Shown here one piece after another: positions 1 through 7,529 of a stretch of 64,000 nt of DNA. Positions within the stretch are counted from its first letter, which is position 1, and the number at the start of each line of letters is the position of its first letter. The notes under the pieces were generated by a model. It worked only from the letters and a program-made list of their open reading frames with translations. It was not told where the DNA came from and made no database searches. The translations under genes were made by a program, and so were the position numbers. The stretch is from the NCBI RefSeq assembly GCF_004357985.1, contig NZ_SMTF01000001.1:460494-524493 (forward strand). Direction: 5' to 3'. This DNA comes from Luteimonas aestuarii. Its GTDB lineage: Bacteria > Pseudomonadota > Gammaproteobacteria > Xanthomonadales > Xanthomonadaceae.

Positions 1-1
1 C

Positions 2-934
2 ACGCCGGCATCCGCCAGCACCGCGCTGGCGCATGGCCATGAGAAGTTCCTCGGCAGTGCGCACAGCCCGCCGCAGGCGCGCGACTTCCTAGTGTACTGG
101 AACAAGGTCACGCCCGAGAACGGCGGCAAGTGGGGCGAGGTGGAGGCCGAGCGCGGAGTGATGGACTGGACCGCACTCGATGCCGCCTACCGCACCGCCA
201 AGGACAACGACCTGCCGTTCCAGATGCACGTGATGGTCTGGGGCAACCAGCAGCCCGAGTGGATCAAGACCTTGTCCACAGCGGAACAGCGCGCGGCGAT
301 CGAGCAGTGGTTCGCCGCCGTGGCCGCACGCTATCCCGACATCGATACCGTTGAAGTGGTGAACGAACCCCTGCACGACCCGCCATCGCAGGATGATGAA
401 GGCGGCGGCAACTACATCGCCGCGCTGGGTGGCGATGGCGACACCGGCTGGGACTGGATCCTCGAATCGTTCCGCCTCGCGCGCCAGCATTTCCCGGACG
501 CACAGCTGATGCTCAACGAGTACAGTGTGACCAACACCCCCGACAACACGCGGCGTTATCTCGAGATCATCCGCCTGCTGCAGGGCGAAGGGTTGATCGA
601 TGCCATCGGCATCCAGGGTCATGCGTTCTCGACCACCACCGAAACCTCGATGGACGTGCACCGGGAAAACCTGGATGCGCTGGCGGCCACCGGCCTGCCC
701 GTGTACGTCACCGAGTTCGACGTGGATGGCGCCACCGACGAAGAACAGCTGGCCGACTACCAGCGCATCTTCCCGGTGTTCTGGGACCACCCCGGCGTCC
801 GCGGGATCACGCTTTGGGGCTTCCGGCCCGGCATGTGGCGCACTGAACAGCGCGCCTACCTCGTCAACGAGGACGGCAGCGAGCGCCCTGCCCTCGCGTG
901 GCTGCGGGACTACGTGCAGAGTGGCGTGGAGTAG
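2..934 (+). CDS. Endo-1,4-beta-xylanase, GH10 (5' end outside window)
   Basis: Cleaves internal beta-1,4 links of the xylan backbone. The open frame runs in from the left edge without a stop, so the N-terminus and any signal peptide are missing. GH10 marks are visible: the N-K-V-T-P-E-N and K-W substrate-binding motifs near bases 107-133, the acid/base Glu in V-V-N-E-P (codon 365-367) and the nucleophile Glu in V-T-E-F-D (codon 713-715). The barrel ends normally at the TAG stop. Its downstream neighbours are other xylan enzymes, so its substrate is very probably xylan. A reading starting at the internal GTG at 92 would lose conserved sequence and is not the real start. Confidence 0.93.
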   Translation, partial: TPASASTALAHGHEKFLGSAHSPPQARDFLVYWNKVTPENGGKWGEVEAERGVMDWTALDAAYRTAKDNDLPFQMHVMVWGNQQPEWIKTLSTAEQRAAIEQWFAAVAARYPDIDTVEVVNEPLHDPPSQDDEGGGNYIAALGGDGDTGWDWILESFRLARQHFPDAQLMLNEYSVTNTPDNTRRYLEIIRLLQGEGLIDAIGIQGHAFSTTTETSMDVHRENLDALAATGLPVYVTEFDVDGATDEEQLADYQRIFPVFWDHPGVRGITLWGFRPGMWRTEQRAYLVNEDGSERPALAWLRDYVQSGVE

Positions 935-1391
935 CGGCAACGACCGTCACACGACATGGCGCACCCGGCTCGGGAGTGAGGCGTCGGCCTGTCCCATCCA
1001 GCGCGCCATCGTGCCGCGCGCCGCGCCAGACGACACGCCCTACGCCCGGGCGTCCTTCCACACTGGCGGCACATCGCTTCGTCAGCTGGTCGAGTTCCTT
1101 GAACGGCACAGGATCGACAGCCTCGAAGTTGAAGCACGATTCGCCCTGCATCCTCCCGCGCAATCCATCGCCGATGCCATCCAGCAGACCGGGATCCTCG
1201 TAGACCGCATCAGGTGATAGCCCCACGTAGGACTTCCTGGCCTGCACCACGCCGAAGAACGCCGCCTTGGCCTTCGGCGCGCGGGCTGGCGCCTCCACAT
1301 AGGGGTTGCCCGGCCGGTCGGTCCTGATCGACAGGCCACCAGCATGCTTGCGCAGCACGTCGGACAGCACGGCGAAGATCAGGCTGTGCAT
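864..1391 (-). CDS. DUF1801-like hypothetical protein
   Basis: Function unknown. Residues 1-108 resemble a small family I recall as DUF1801-like: an N-terminal helix, a central F-F-G-V-V-Q-A-R-K-S-Y-V stretch, then L-L-D-G and R-M-Q-G-E-S-C-F-N-F motifs. I chose the ATG at 1391 because the recognisable domain begins there; the frame stays open upstream to 1544, but that part looks like noise. After about residue 110 the sequence becomes Arg/Gly/Pro-rich and unlike the family. It also runs 71 bases antisense into the end of the xylanase gene, so the natural C-terminus may have been lost to a frameshift. No clear ribosome binding site. Confidence 0.55.
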   Translation of the reverse strand: MHSLIFAVLSDVLRKHAGGLSIRTDRPGNPYVEAPARAPKAKAAFFGVVQARKSYVGLSPDAVYEDPGLLDGIGDGLRGRMQGESCFNFEAVDPVPFKELDQLTKRCAASVEGRPGVGRVVWRGARHDGALDGTGRRLTPEPGAPCRVTVVAATPRHSARSPAATRGQGARCRPR

Positions 1392-1528
1392 GCGTGACAC
1401 AAGGCCAATGCGCTGCGCGAAGGCTGCCTCCGTCAACCCGGAAGGCAACGCGATGCCCCCTGCGCTTGCACGGCAGCAGCGTTCGGTACACGCACCCATC
1501 GCTGGATGGAGGTTACTTCGCATACCAA

Positions 1529-1551
1529 ACGACCCGCGCCGCACGGGTCGT
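1529..1551 (-). terminator. Possible hairpin after the GH51 gene
   Basis: Perfect 8-base inverted repeat (ACGACCCG / CGGGTCGT) with a 7-base loop, 18 bases past the GH51 stop. There is no following T-run on the minus strand, so it may act only as an mRNA 3' stabiliser. Confidence 0.25.
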
Positions 1552-1568
1552 GTGGGTCGTGCGCAAGC

Positions 1569-3152
1569 CTATTCCACGACCAGTACCGCGATGGACTTCG
1601 CCGGCAGCTCGATCGCCAGTCGTCCCTCGCGCGCCTCCACGCTGTAGTCGCGCGGTCGCACCGCTTGCGGCTGCGCGAAGCTGTTGTGCGCATCCATGGC
1701 ATCGGCGGTCAACAGGCGTCCGCTGGCGCGCTGCACGGCGCCGCCCTGCACGGCCACGTGCACGGTCAGTGGCGTGCCGGGATCCGGGTTCACCAGCGCC
1801 AGCTGCAGCTTGCCGTCGGTGTCGCGCGCGGCGGACACGCTGATGCCGGGGATGGCTCCGTCGCCATGGCGATACTCGGGCGCGTTCCGCACCCGCGCCG
1901 GCAGCGTGGTCGCACCGTGGAACGGGCGATACATGTGGAAGGCGTGGTAGGTGGGCGTGAGCAGCATCTTCTCCTTGTCGGTGAGGATCATCGCCTGCAG
2001 CACGTTGACCATCTGCGCGATCACCGCCATGTGCACGCGGTCGGCGTGGTCGTGGAAGATGTGGAAGTTCAGCGCGGCGACGACGGCATCGCGCAGGCTG
2101 TTCTGCTGGAACAGGAAGCCGGGGTTGTCGCCTTCCTCGGTGTCGTACCAGGTGCCCCATTCGTCGACGTAGAAGCCGTACTTGCCGTCGGGGTCGTTGC
2201 GCGCCAGCACTTCCTTGTTGGCCACGATGTAATCGTCCATCAGCAGCGTCTGGCGCAGCGTGGCGAACCACGCCGCCTCGTCGAAGCCCAGCGCCGCGCC
2301 CTTCTTCTCCCAGTCGGCGTTGGGCAACGTGTAGTAGTGGTGGCTGATGCCGTCCAGGCGCAGGCTCCAGTTCGGCTCGACGCCGCTGCTGATCGCCTCG
2401 GCCCACTCGGTCATGTCGCCGTGGCCGCCGCTGGCGATCATCTTCGGCTGGTTGTCTTCCGGCGCCTTCACGAACGTGGCGTAGTGGTTGTACAGGTCCA
2501 CGTAGTACTCCGGCCGCATGTTGCCGCCGCAGCCCCAGGCCTCGTTGCCGATGGCGAAGTAGTGCAGCCTCCAGGGCTTGTCGCGGCCGTTGCGGCGGCG
2601 CAGTTCGGCCTGCGTGGACTGGCCGTCCGCGGTGATGTATTCCACCCACTCGGCCATCTCGCGCGGGGTGCCGGTGCCGAGGTTGCCGTTGACGTAGACC
2701 TCGGCGCCGAGCATCTCCGCCAGGTCCAGGAACTCGTGGGTGCCGAAGGCGTTGTCCTCGATCACGCCGCCCCAGCTGGTATTGACGCGCTTGGGACGCT
2801 GCGCGCGCGGGCCGATGCCGTCGCGCCAGTGGTACTGGTCGGCGAAGCAGCCGCCGGGCCAGCGCAGCAATGGCACCCGCAAGTCCTTCAGCGCGGCCAG
2901 CACGTCGTTGCGGTAGCCGCGGGTATTGGGGATGGACGAGTCTTCGCCCACCCAGATGCCTTCGTAGATGCCGCGCCCGAGGTGCTCGACGAACTGCCCG
3001 TAGACGTTGGGATGGATGGTGGCACCCGGGCGATCGGCTTCGATCACCACCTCGACCGGGCTGGCGACGACCGGCGCGGCGATGGCAGCGAGCGTGACGG
3101 CGATGGTGGCCAGCCAGCCATGGCGCCGGTGGTTTCGTGTGGCATGGATCAT
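1569..3152 (-). CDS. Alpha-L-arabinofuranosidase, GH51
   Basis: Removes arabinofuranosyl side chains from arabinoxylan or arabino-oligosaccharides. The 527-residue product matches the usual GH51 length. Residues 1-30 form a signal peptide (basic start, hydrophobic run, A-P-V-V-A-S), so export is expected. Catalytic residues are visible: acid/base Glu204 in I-G-N-E-A-W-G and nucleophile Glu331 in Y-V-D-E-W-G. The N-terminal Y-G-Q-F-V-E-H motif and the C-terminal jelly-roll strands are intact. The ATG at 3152 gives the complete signal peptide. It is divergent from the SMP-30-like gene across 317 bases and lies beside the GH10 xylanase, which supports a role in arabinoxylan breakdown. Confidence 0.93.
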   Translation of the reverse strand: MIHATRNHRRHGWLATIAVTLAAIAAPVVASPVEVVIEADRPGATIHPNVYGQFVEHLGRGIYEGIWVGEDSSIPNTRGYRNDVLAALKDLRVPLLRWPGGCFADQYHWRDGIGPRAQRPKRVNTSWGGVIEDNAFGTHEFLDLAEMLGAEVYVNGNLGTGTPREMAEWVEYITADGQSTQAELRRRNGRDKPWRLHYFAIGNEAWGCGGNMRPEYYVDLYNHYATFVKAPEDNQPKMIASGGHGDMTEWAEAISSGVEPNWSLRLDGISHHYYTLPNADWEKKGAALGFDEAAWFATLRQTLLMDDYIVANKEVLARNDPDGKYGFYVDEWGTWYDTEEGDNPGFLFQQNSLRDAVVAALNFHIFHDHADRVHMAVIAQMVNVLQAMILTDKEKMLLTPTYHAFHMYRPFHGATTLPARVRNAPEYRHGDGAIPGISVSAARDTDGKLQLALVNPDPGTPLTVHVAVQGGAVQRASGRLLTADAMDAHNSFAQPQAVRPRDYSVEAREGRLAIELPAKSIAVLVVE

Positions 3153-3469
3153 GCGGGTCTCCCGTGAGGCGGATGGTGGTCCGTGCCCGTACGGCGGGCG
3201 CGGTTGCAGGTGATGCGTTGCCGCACATCGTGCAGGTAGTCGGCGTTATGATCGGAGCATGCCGATGCATTGCCCGGCATGCGGATCGCATCGGTGCAGG
3301 AGGCAATGCAAGTTGGGTTCGCTATCGCGCGTCGATGGGTGCAGGACAGGAAGCGTCCGTCGGCTCGATGCGACAAGGCGGCAACGGTCGTGATGTCGCC
3401 CAACGGCTCCACCCACGTCGCATCCGCGCGAGCACCCAGCCCTTCAACGACACGCTTCGGGAGAACCAC
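3153..3469. other. Intergenic region between divergent GH51 and SMP-30-like genes
   Basis: No gene seen. It should hold both divergent promoters. It carries a perfect 8-base inverted repeat, GCATGCCG at 3257-3264 and CGGCATGC at 3275-3282, separated by 10 bases, which could be an operator or a leader hairpin. No match to the xyl-box found upstream of xylB was seen here. Confidence 0.5.
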
Positions 3470-4558
3470 ATGTCCTTTCGTTCTTGCGCCACCCTCGCCC
3501 TGCCTCTGGCGGCAGCCCTTGCGGCCTGCACGGTCACGACGGGCGATGCCGCCGGCAACGCCGCGACGGCGGGCGATCCCGGGGAGGCATTCCCGGTGAT
3601 TGGCCAGCTCACCGCGTACGCGGACGGATTCCACTCGCACGTTCCCGGGGATGCCCGCATCGAACGGCTGACCGATCCGCAGACCGAAGGCTTCACCTGG
3701 TCCGAAGGCCCGGCATGGGTGCGCGATGGCGATGGCGGCTACCTGTTGTTCACCGACGTGCCCGGCAACACCATGCATCGCTGGTCGGATGCAGAGGGCC
3801 TGTCGGTGTTCCTGCAGCCCTCCGGCTATGGCGGCCCGGACGACGGCACCCTGCGCGAGGCGGGTGCGAACGGCCTGTTCGCCGAGCCCGGCGGCACGGT
3901 GCTGCTGGCCGATTCCGGCAGCCGGCTGGTCGCCCGCTTCGATCCCGCGACGAAGGCGAAGACGCCACTGGCGACGCATTTCGACGGCAAGCGCTTCAAC
4001 AGCCCCAACGACGTGGTGCTTCGCAGCGATGGCGCGGTGTTCTTCACCGATCCACCGTACGGCCTGAAGGACGGCAACGACTCGCCGGCCAAGGAACTTG
4101 CGTTCAACGGCGTGTACCGCATCGACGCCGATGGCAGCGTGCACCTGCTGGACGACAGCCTGACCTATCCCAACGGCATCGCGCTGTCGCCCGACGAGCG
4201 CACCCTGTATGTCGCCGTGTCCGATCCGGAACAGCCGGTATGGATGGCGTATGCCCTGGATGATGCCGGCGACGTGTCCGGGCGCCGCGTCTTCGCCGAC
4301 GCCTCCGACCTGATGGGCGAAGGCGTGCATGGCCTGCCCGACGGATTGGTGGTTGCCACCGATGGCACGCTGTTCGCCACCGGTCCCGGCGGCGTACTGG
4401 TGATCGCGGCCGACGGCACGCGGCTCGGTCGCATCGAAACCGGCAGCGCGATCGCCAACTGCACGTTCGGCGATGACGGCCGCACGCTGTACATGACCTC
4501 CAACGACTTCCTCGCCCGCGTGCGCACCCACGCCACCGGGCTCGGCGCGGACCGCTGA
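3470..4558 (+). CDS. SMP-30/gluconolactonase-family lipoprotein
   Basis: A six-bladed propeller protein of the SMP-30/gluconolactonase/LRE family, which mostly hydrolyse sugar lactones using a metal. The 362-residue product starts at the ATG at 3470, preceded by CGGGAG. It has a lipoprotein signal with a lipobox Ala-Leu-Ala-Ala-Cys at residue 20, so it is probably anchored to a membrane on the periplasmic side. Family motifs seen: W-S-E-G-P-A-W near residue 81, F-N-S-P-N-D-V-V, and G-I-A-L-S-P-D-E. The frame is open upstream to 3137 but has no signal there. In a xylan locus a lactonase acting on xylonolactone or another aldonolactone is a reasonable guess; specificity cannot be read from sequence. 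Confidence 0.85.
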   Translation: MSFRSCATLALPLAAALAACTVTTGDAAGNAATAGDPGEAFPVIGQLTAYADGFHSHVPGDARIERLTDPQTEGFTWSEGPAWVRDGDGGYLLFTDVPGNTMHRWSDAEGLSVFLQPSGYGGPDDGTLREAGANGLFAEPGGTVLLADSGSRLVARFDPATKAKTPLATHFDGKRFNSPNDVVLRSDGAVFFTDPPYGLKDGNDSPAKELAFNGVYRIDADGSVHLLDDSLTYPNGIALSPDERTLYVAVSDPEQPVWMAYALDDAGDVSGRRVFADASDLMGEGVHGLPDGLVVATDGTLFATGPGGVLVIAADGTRLGRIETGSAIANCTFGDDGRTLYMTSNDFLARVRTHATGLGADR

Positions 4559-4631
4559 TCCGCCAGCGCGCGCCTGCACCCGCATCGGTGCAGGCGGCCG
4601 CGCAAGCGACCTGACGCGACGCGGGCGCAGC

Positions 4632-7529
4632 TCAATCACCGGACACCGCGAAGCGCGCCTGCTGGCGGATGTCGGCGCTCGATGCGCCCAGCTGCACTTC
4701 GTACGCACCCGCGTCGACCACGTAGCGAGCCTGTGCTTCGTCATAGGTACGCAAGGCATCGGCAGGCGTGAACGTGAACACCACCTCGCGCGTTTCGCCC
4801 GGCTGCAGGTGGATGCGCTGGAATCCGCGCAATTCCTTCAGCGCGCGCGGACGCTGCGGCGCCAGCGGCTTCAGGTACAACTGCACCACCTCGTCGCCGG
4901 CCTGCGTCCCCGCGTTGCGGATCGTGGCCTGCACGTGCACCACATCGTCCCGGCCCACGCGCGTGCGGTCCAGCCGCAGGCCGGAGTACGCGAACGTGGT
5001 GTACGACAACCCATGTCCGAAGGCGTACAGGGGTTCGCCCTCGAAGTAACGGTAGGTGCGGCCATCCATGTCGTAGTCGTCGAACGCCGGCAGCACTTCG
5101 TCGGCCTTGTAGAACGTCACCGGCAACCGTCCGGCGGGATTCGTCTCGCCGAACAGCACGTCGGCCATCGCGTTGCCACCGCGTTGCCCCGGGTACCACG
5201 CCACCAGGATCGCCGGCAGGTTGTCGTGTGCCCAGTCCACCGCCAGTGCCGAGCCCGTGGTCAGCACCAGTACCACGGGCTTGCCGGTGGCGTGCAGCGC
5301 TTCCAGCAGCTTCTGCTGCGTCGCAGGCAGCCGCGTGTCGGTGCGGTCGCCGCCGGAGAAACCGGGGAACTCGACGTCCATCTCCTCGCCTTCGACGTCT
5401 CCGGTCAGGCCGCCGACGAACACCACCACGTCGGCATCGCGTGCGACATCCAGGGCGTGTTCGAGCGCGGGCTTGGCGCCCGGCAGGTCCCAGGCCAGGC
5501 GCACCGCGGCGTCGCGCTCGTGCTCGTAGTACTCCAGCACGATGTCGTAGGCGCGCCCGGCCTCCAGCCGCACGCGGACATCGGCACTGCGCAGGCGTTC
5601 GGTATTGCTCCAGCGTTCGACCAGCAGCTTGCCGTCGAGGGAGAGGCGGAAGCCGTCGTTGGCGCCCACTTCGAGGCGGTAGTCGCCGCTGACCGGCGGC
5701 AGCAGCTGGCCGCTCCAGCGGATGCTGAAACGGTCGTTTGGCAGCGCCTGCCCAGGCCCGGCCTCGCCGCGCGCCATCAGGTTGTCGGTGGGCGAGCCGC
5801 GATCCCAGCGGAACGCGACCTGCGGGTCCACGCGCGTGAGCACCGGCGTGCCGGACAGGTCCTGGTTGGGGAAGTATTCGCCGCGCAGGCCGCGCTCGTT
5901 CGAACCGGCCGAAGGCCGCAGGTACTGCGGCTCGACCAGCGGCGTGGCGGCGGGATCGTCGCGGCCCTCGACAAGGTCCGCGCCGCGCGCGTAGACCACC
6001 TCGGCATCGGGCAGCGCTTCGCGGATGCCCTGCAGCACCGTGACCGGCGCGGCCGGCGTGCCGTAGTAGTTGCCCAGCAGCGACATGACGTCATCCGCAG
6101 TCGGGCCGATGACCGCGATGCGCTTGAGGTCACGCGACAGCGGCAGCACGCCGTCGTTCTTGAGCAGCACGACGGACTTGCGCGCGACCTCGCGCGCCAG
6201 CGCGTCGTGCGCGGGCGCCTGGTTGACCGAGTAAGGCGTTTGCGCCCAGCGCACCCGCTCCGGTGGATCGAACATGCCCAGGCGCATGCGCGCGGCGATC
6301 AGCCGCGTCGCGGCGGCATCCACCTCGGCCTCGTCCAGCAGGCCCTTGCGCACGGCGACCGGGACCGATTCGGCATAGGTATCGCCGCAGTCGAGCTGGG
6401 TGCCGTTCTTCACCGCGAGCGCGGCGGCGGCTTCCGGCGTCTCGACCAGCTTGTGGTTCTTCCAGATGTCGACCACCGCCCAACAATCGGACAACACGTA
6501 GCCCTGGAAGCCCCACTCGCCGCGCAGCAGGTCTTCGGCCAGGAACCGGCTGGCGCTGGCCGACTCGCCATAGACGCGGTTGTAGGCACCCATCACCGCG
6601 GCCACGTTGGCCTCCTTTACGAGTGCTTCGAACGCCGGCAGGTAGGTGTCGTACAGGTCGCGCTTGCTGGGGTGCACATCGAAGGTATGGCGATCGGCTT
6701 CGGGGCCGCTGTGCACGGCGAAGTGCTTGGCGGTGGCATCGAGCTTGCGATAACGCGGGTCCAGCGGGGTGCCGTCCGGCGCGTCGCCCTGCAGGCCACG
6801 CACGAACGACACGCCGATGCGCGCGGTGAGGTACGGGTCCTCGCCGTAGGTTTCCTGGCCACGGCCCCAGCGCGGGTCGCGGAAGATGTTGATGTTCGGC
6901 GACCAGAACGTGAGGCCCTGGTAGCGGCCATGCTCACCGTTGCGGAAGAACGCGTGGTGCTTTGCGCGGGCCTCGTCGCTGATGGTGCGCGATACCTCGT
7001 CGATCAACGGCACGTCGAACGTGGCTGCCAGGCCGATCGCCTGCGGGAACACCGTCGCCGCGCCCGCGCGCGCCACGCCGTGCAGCGCCTCGTTCCACCA
7101 GTCGTAGGCGGGCACGCCCAGCCGCTCGATCGCGGGCGAATCGTTCTGCATCTGCGCGGCTTTTTCTTCCAGCGTCATTTCCGCTACCAGCGCAGCGGCA
7201 CGCGCCTCGAAGCTGCGCGTGGTATCGAGCCAGGGTTGCGTATCGCGTGCGAGGGCTGGCAGCGCCAGGACCGGCACCAGCAACGCCGTCGCAATCCGGC
7301 TCCAGCGCGATGGCGCACGCGCGGAAGCTGGTGAGGGCCTTCGAAGTGCAATGGCGCTGCACGTCCCCGGCCCTTGGATGGGATGTTCGTTCCCCGCGAC
7401 GGCCTCGCGTGGTCCGCCCCACGCTCGCTGCGCCCGCGGCCCCCATCTGCCCTGCGGGCCTCTTCCCCCGCAGGCGGGGGATGGGCTCTGCGACCACGTA
7501 TCGCGCTGCGCGATGCCTTCAGTCCGCAT
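4632..7529 (-). CDS. GH3 beta-glycosidase with PA14 insert, probably beta-xylosidase
   Basis: Exo-acting glycosidase expected to release single xylose (or glucose) units from oligosaccharides. The order is an N-terminal GH3 barrel with the nucleophile Asp in V-L-S-D-C-W-A, the GH3 C-terminal domain interrupted by a PA14 domain (from G-L-R-G-E-Y-F to about A-V-R-L-A-W), and a C-terminal fibronectin-like domain. The start is uncertain. The ATG at 7529 overlaps the stop of the GH43 gene (ATGCGGACTGA), giving 965 residues, but the signal peptide (R-I-A-T-A-L-L-V-P-V ending A-L-A) appears only about 90 residues later, after a hairpin repeat. No ATG or GTG lies between the repeat and the signal. 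Confidence 0.88.
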   Translation of the reverse strand: MRTEGIAQRDTWSQSPSPACGGRGPQGRWGPRAQRAWGGPREAVAGNEHPIQGPGTCSAIALRRPSPASARAPSRWSRIATALLVPVLALPALARDTQPWLDTTRSFEARAAALVAEMTLEEKAAQMQNDSPAIERLGVPAYDWWNEALHGVARAGAATVFPQAIGLAATFDVPLIDEVSRTISDEARAKHHAFFRNGEHGRYQGLTFWSPNINIFRDPRWGRGQETYGEDPYLTARIGVSFVRGLQGDAPDGTPLDPRYRKLDATAKHFAVHSGPEADRHTFDVHPSKRDLYDTYLPAFEALVKEANVAAVMGAYNRVYGESASASRFLAEDLLRGEWGFQGYVLSDCWAVVDIWKNHKLVETPEAAAALAVKNGTQLDCGDTYAESVPVAVRKGLLDEAEVDAAATRLIAARMRLGMFDPPERVRWAQTPYSVNQAPAHDALAREVARKSVVLLKNDGVLPLSRDLKRIAVIGPTADDVMSLLGNYYGTPAAPVTVLQGIREALPDAEVVYARGADLVEGRDDPAATPLVEPQYLRPSAGSNERGLRGEYFPNQDLSGTPVLTRVDPQVAFRWDRGSPTDNLMARGEAGPGQALPNDRFSIRWSGQLLPPVSGDYRLEVGANDGFRLSLDGKLLVERWSNTERLRSADVRVRLEAGRAYDIVLEYYEHERDAAVRLAWDLPGAKPALEHALDVARDADVVVFVGGLTGDVEGEEMDVEFPGFSGGDRTDTRLPATQQKLLEALHATGKPVVLVLTTGSALAVDWAHDNLPAILVAWYPGQRGGNAMADVLFGETNPAGRLPVTFYKADEVLPAFDDYDMDGRTYRYFEGEPLYAFGHGLSYTTFAYSGLRLDRTRVGRDDVVHVQATIRNAGTQAGDEVVQLYLKPLAPQRPRALKELRGFQRIHLQPGETREVVFTFTPADALRTYDEAQARYVVDAGAYEVQLGASSADIRQQARFAVSGD
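7441..7490. repeat. REP-like hairpin element at the GH43/GH3 junction
   Basis: Contains CCCCCGC-AG-GCGGGGG (7465-7480) inside outer arms CCCATC and GATGGG, in a GC-rich stretch of roughly 7386-7500. Its translation in the GH3 frame is low-complexity and unrelated to GH3 or signal-peptide sequence. Xanthomonad genomes carry families of such intergenic hairpins. Confidence 0.6.

Noticed and set aside
1506..3167. Open frame of 553 codons on the plus strand opposite the GH51 gene
   Set aside because: It is the mirror of a well-conserved gene in high-GC DNA; the translation is rich in Val, Ala, Arg and His with no motif, and it has no plausible start signal.
4809..7334. Open frame of 841 codons opposite the GH3 gene
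   Set aside because: Antisense shadow caused by codon bias; no recognisable domain.
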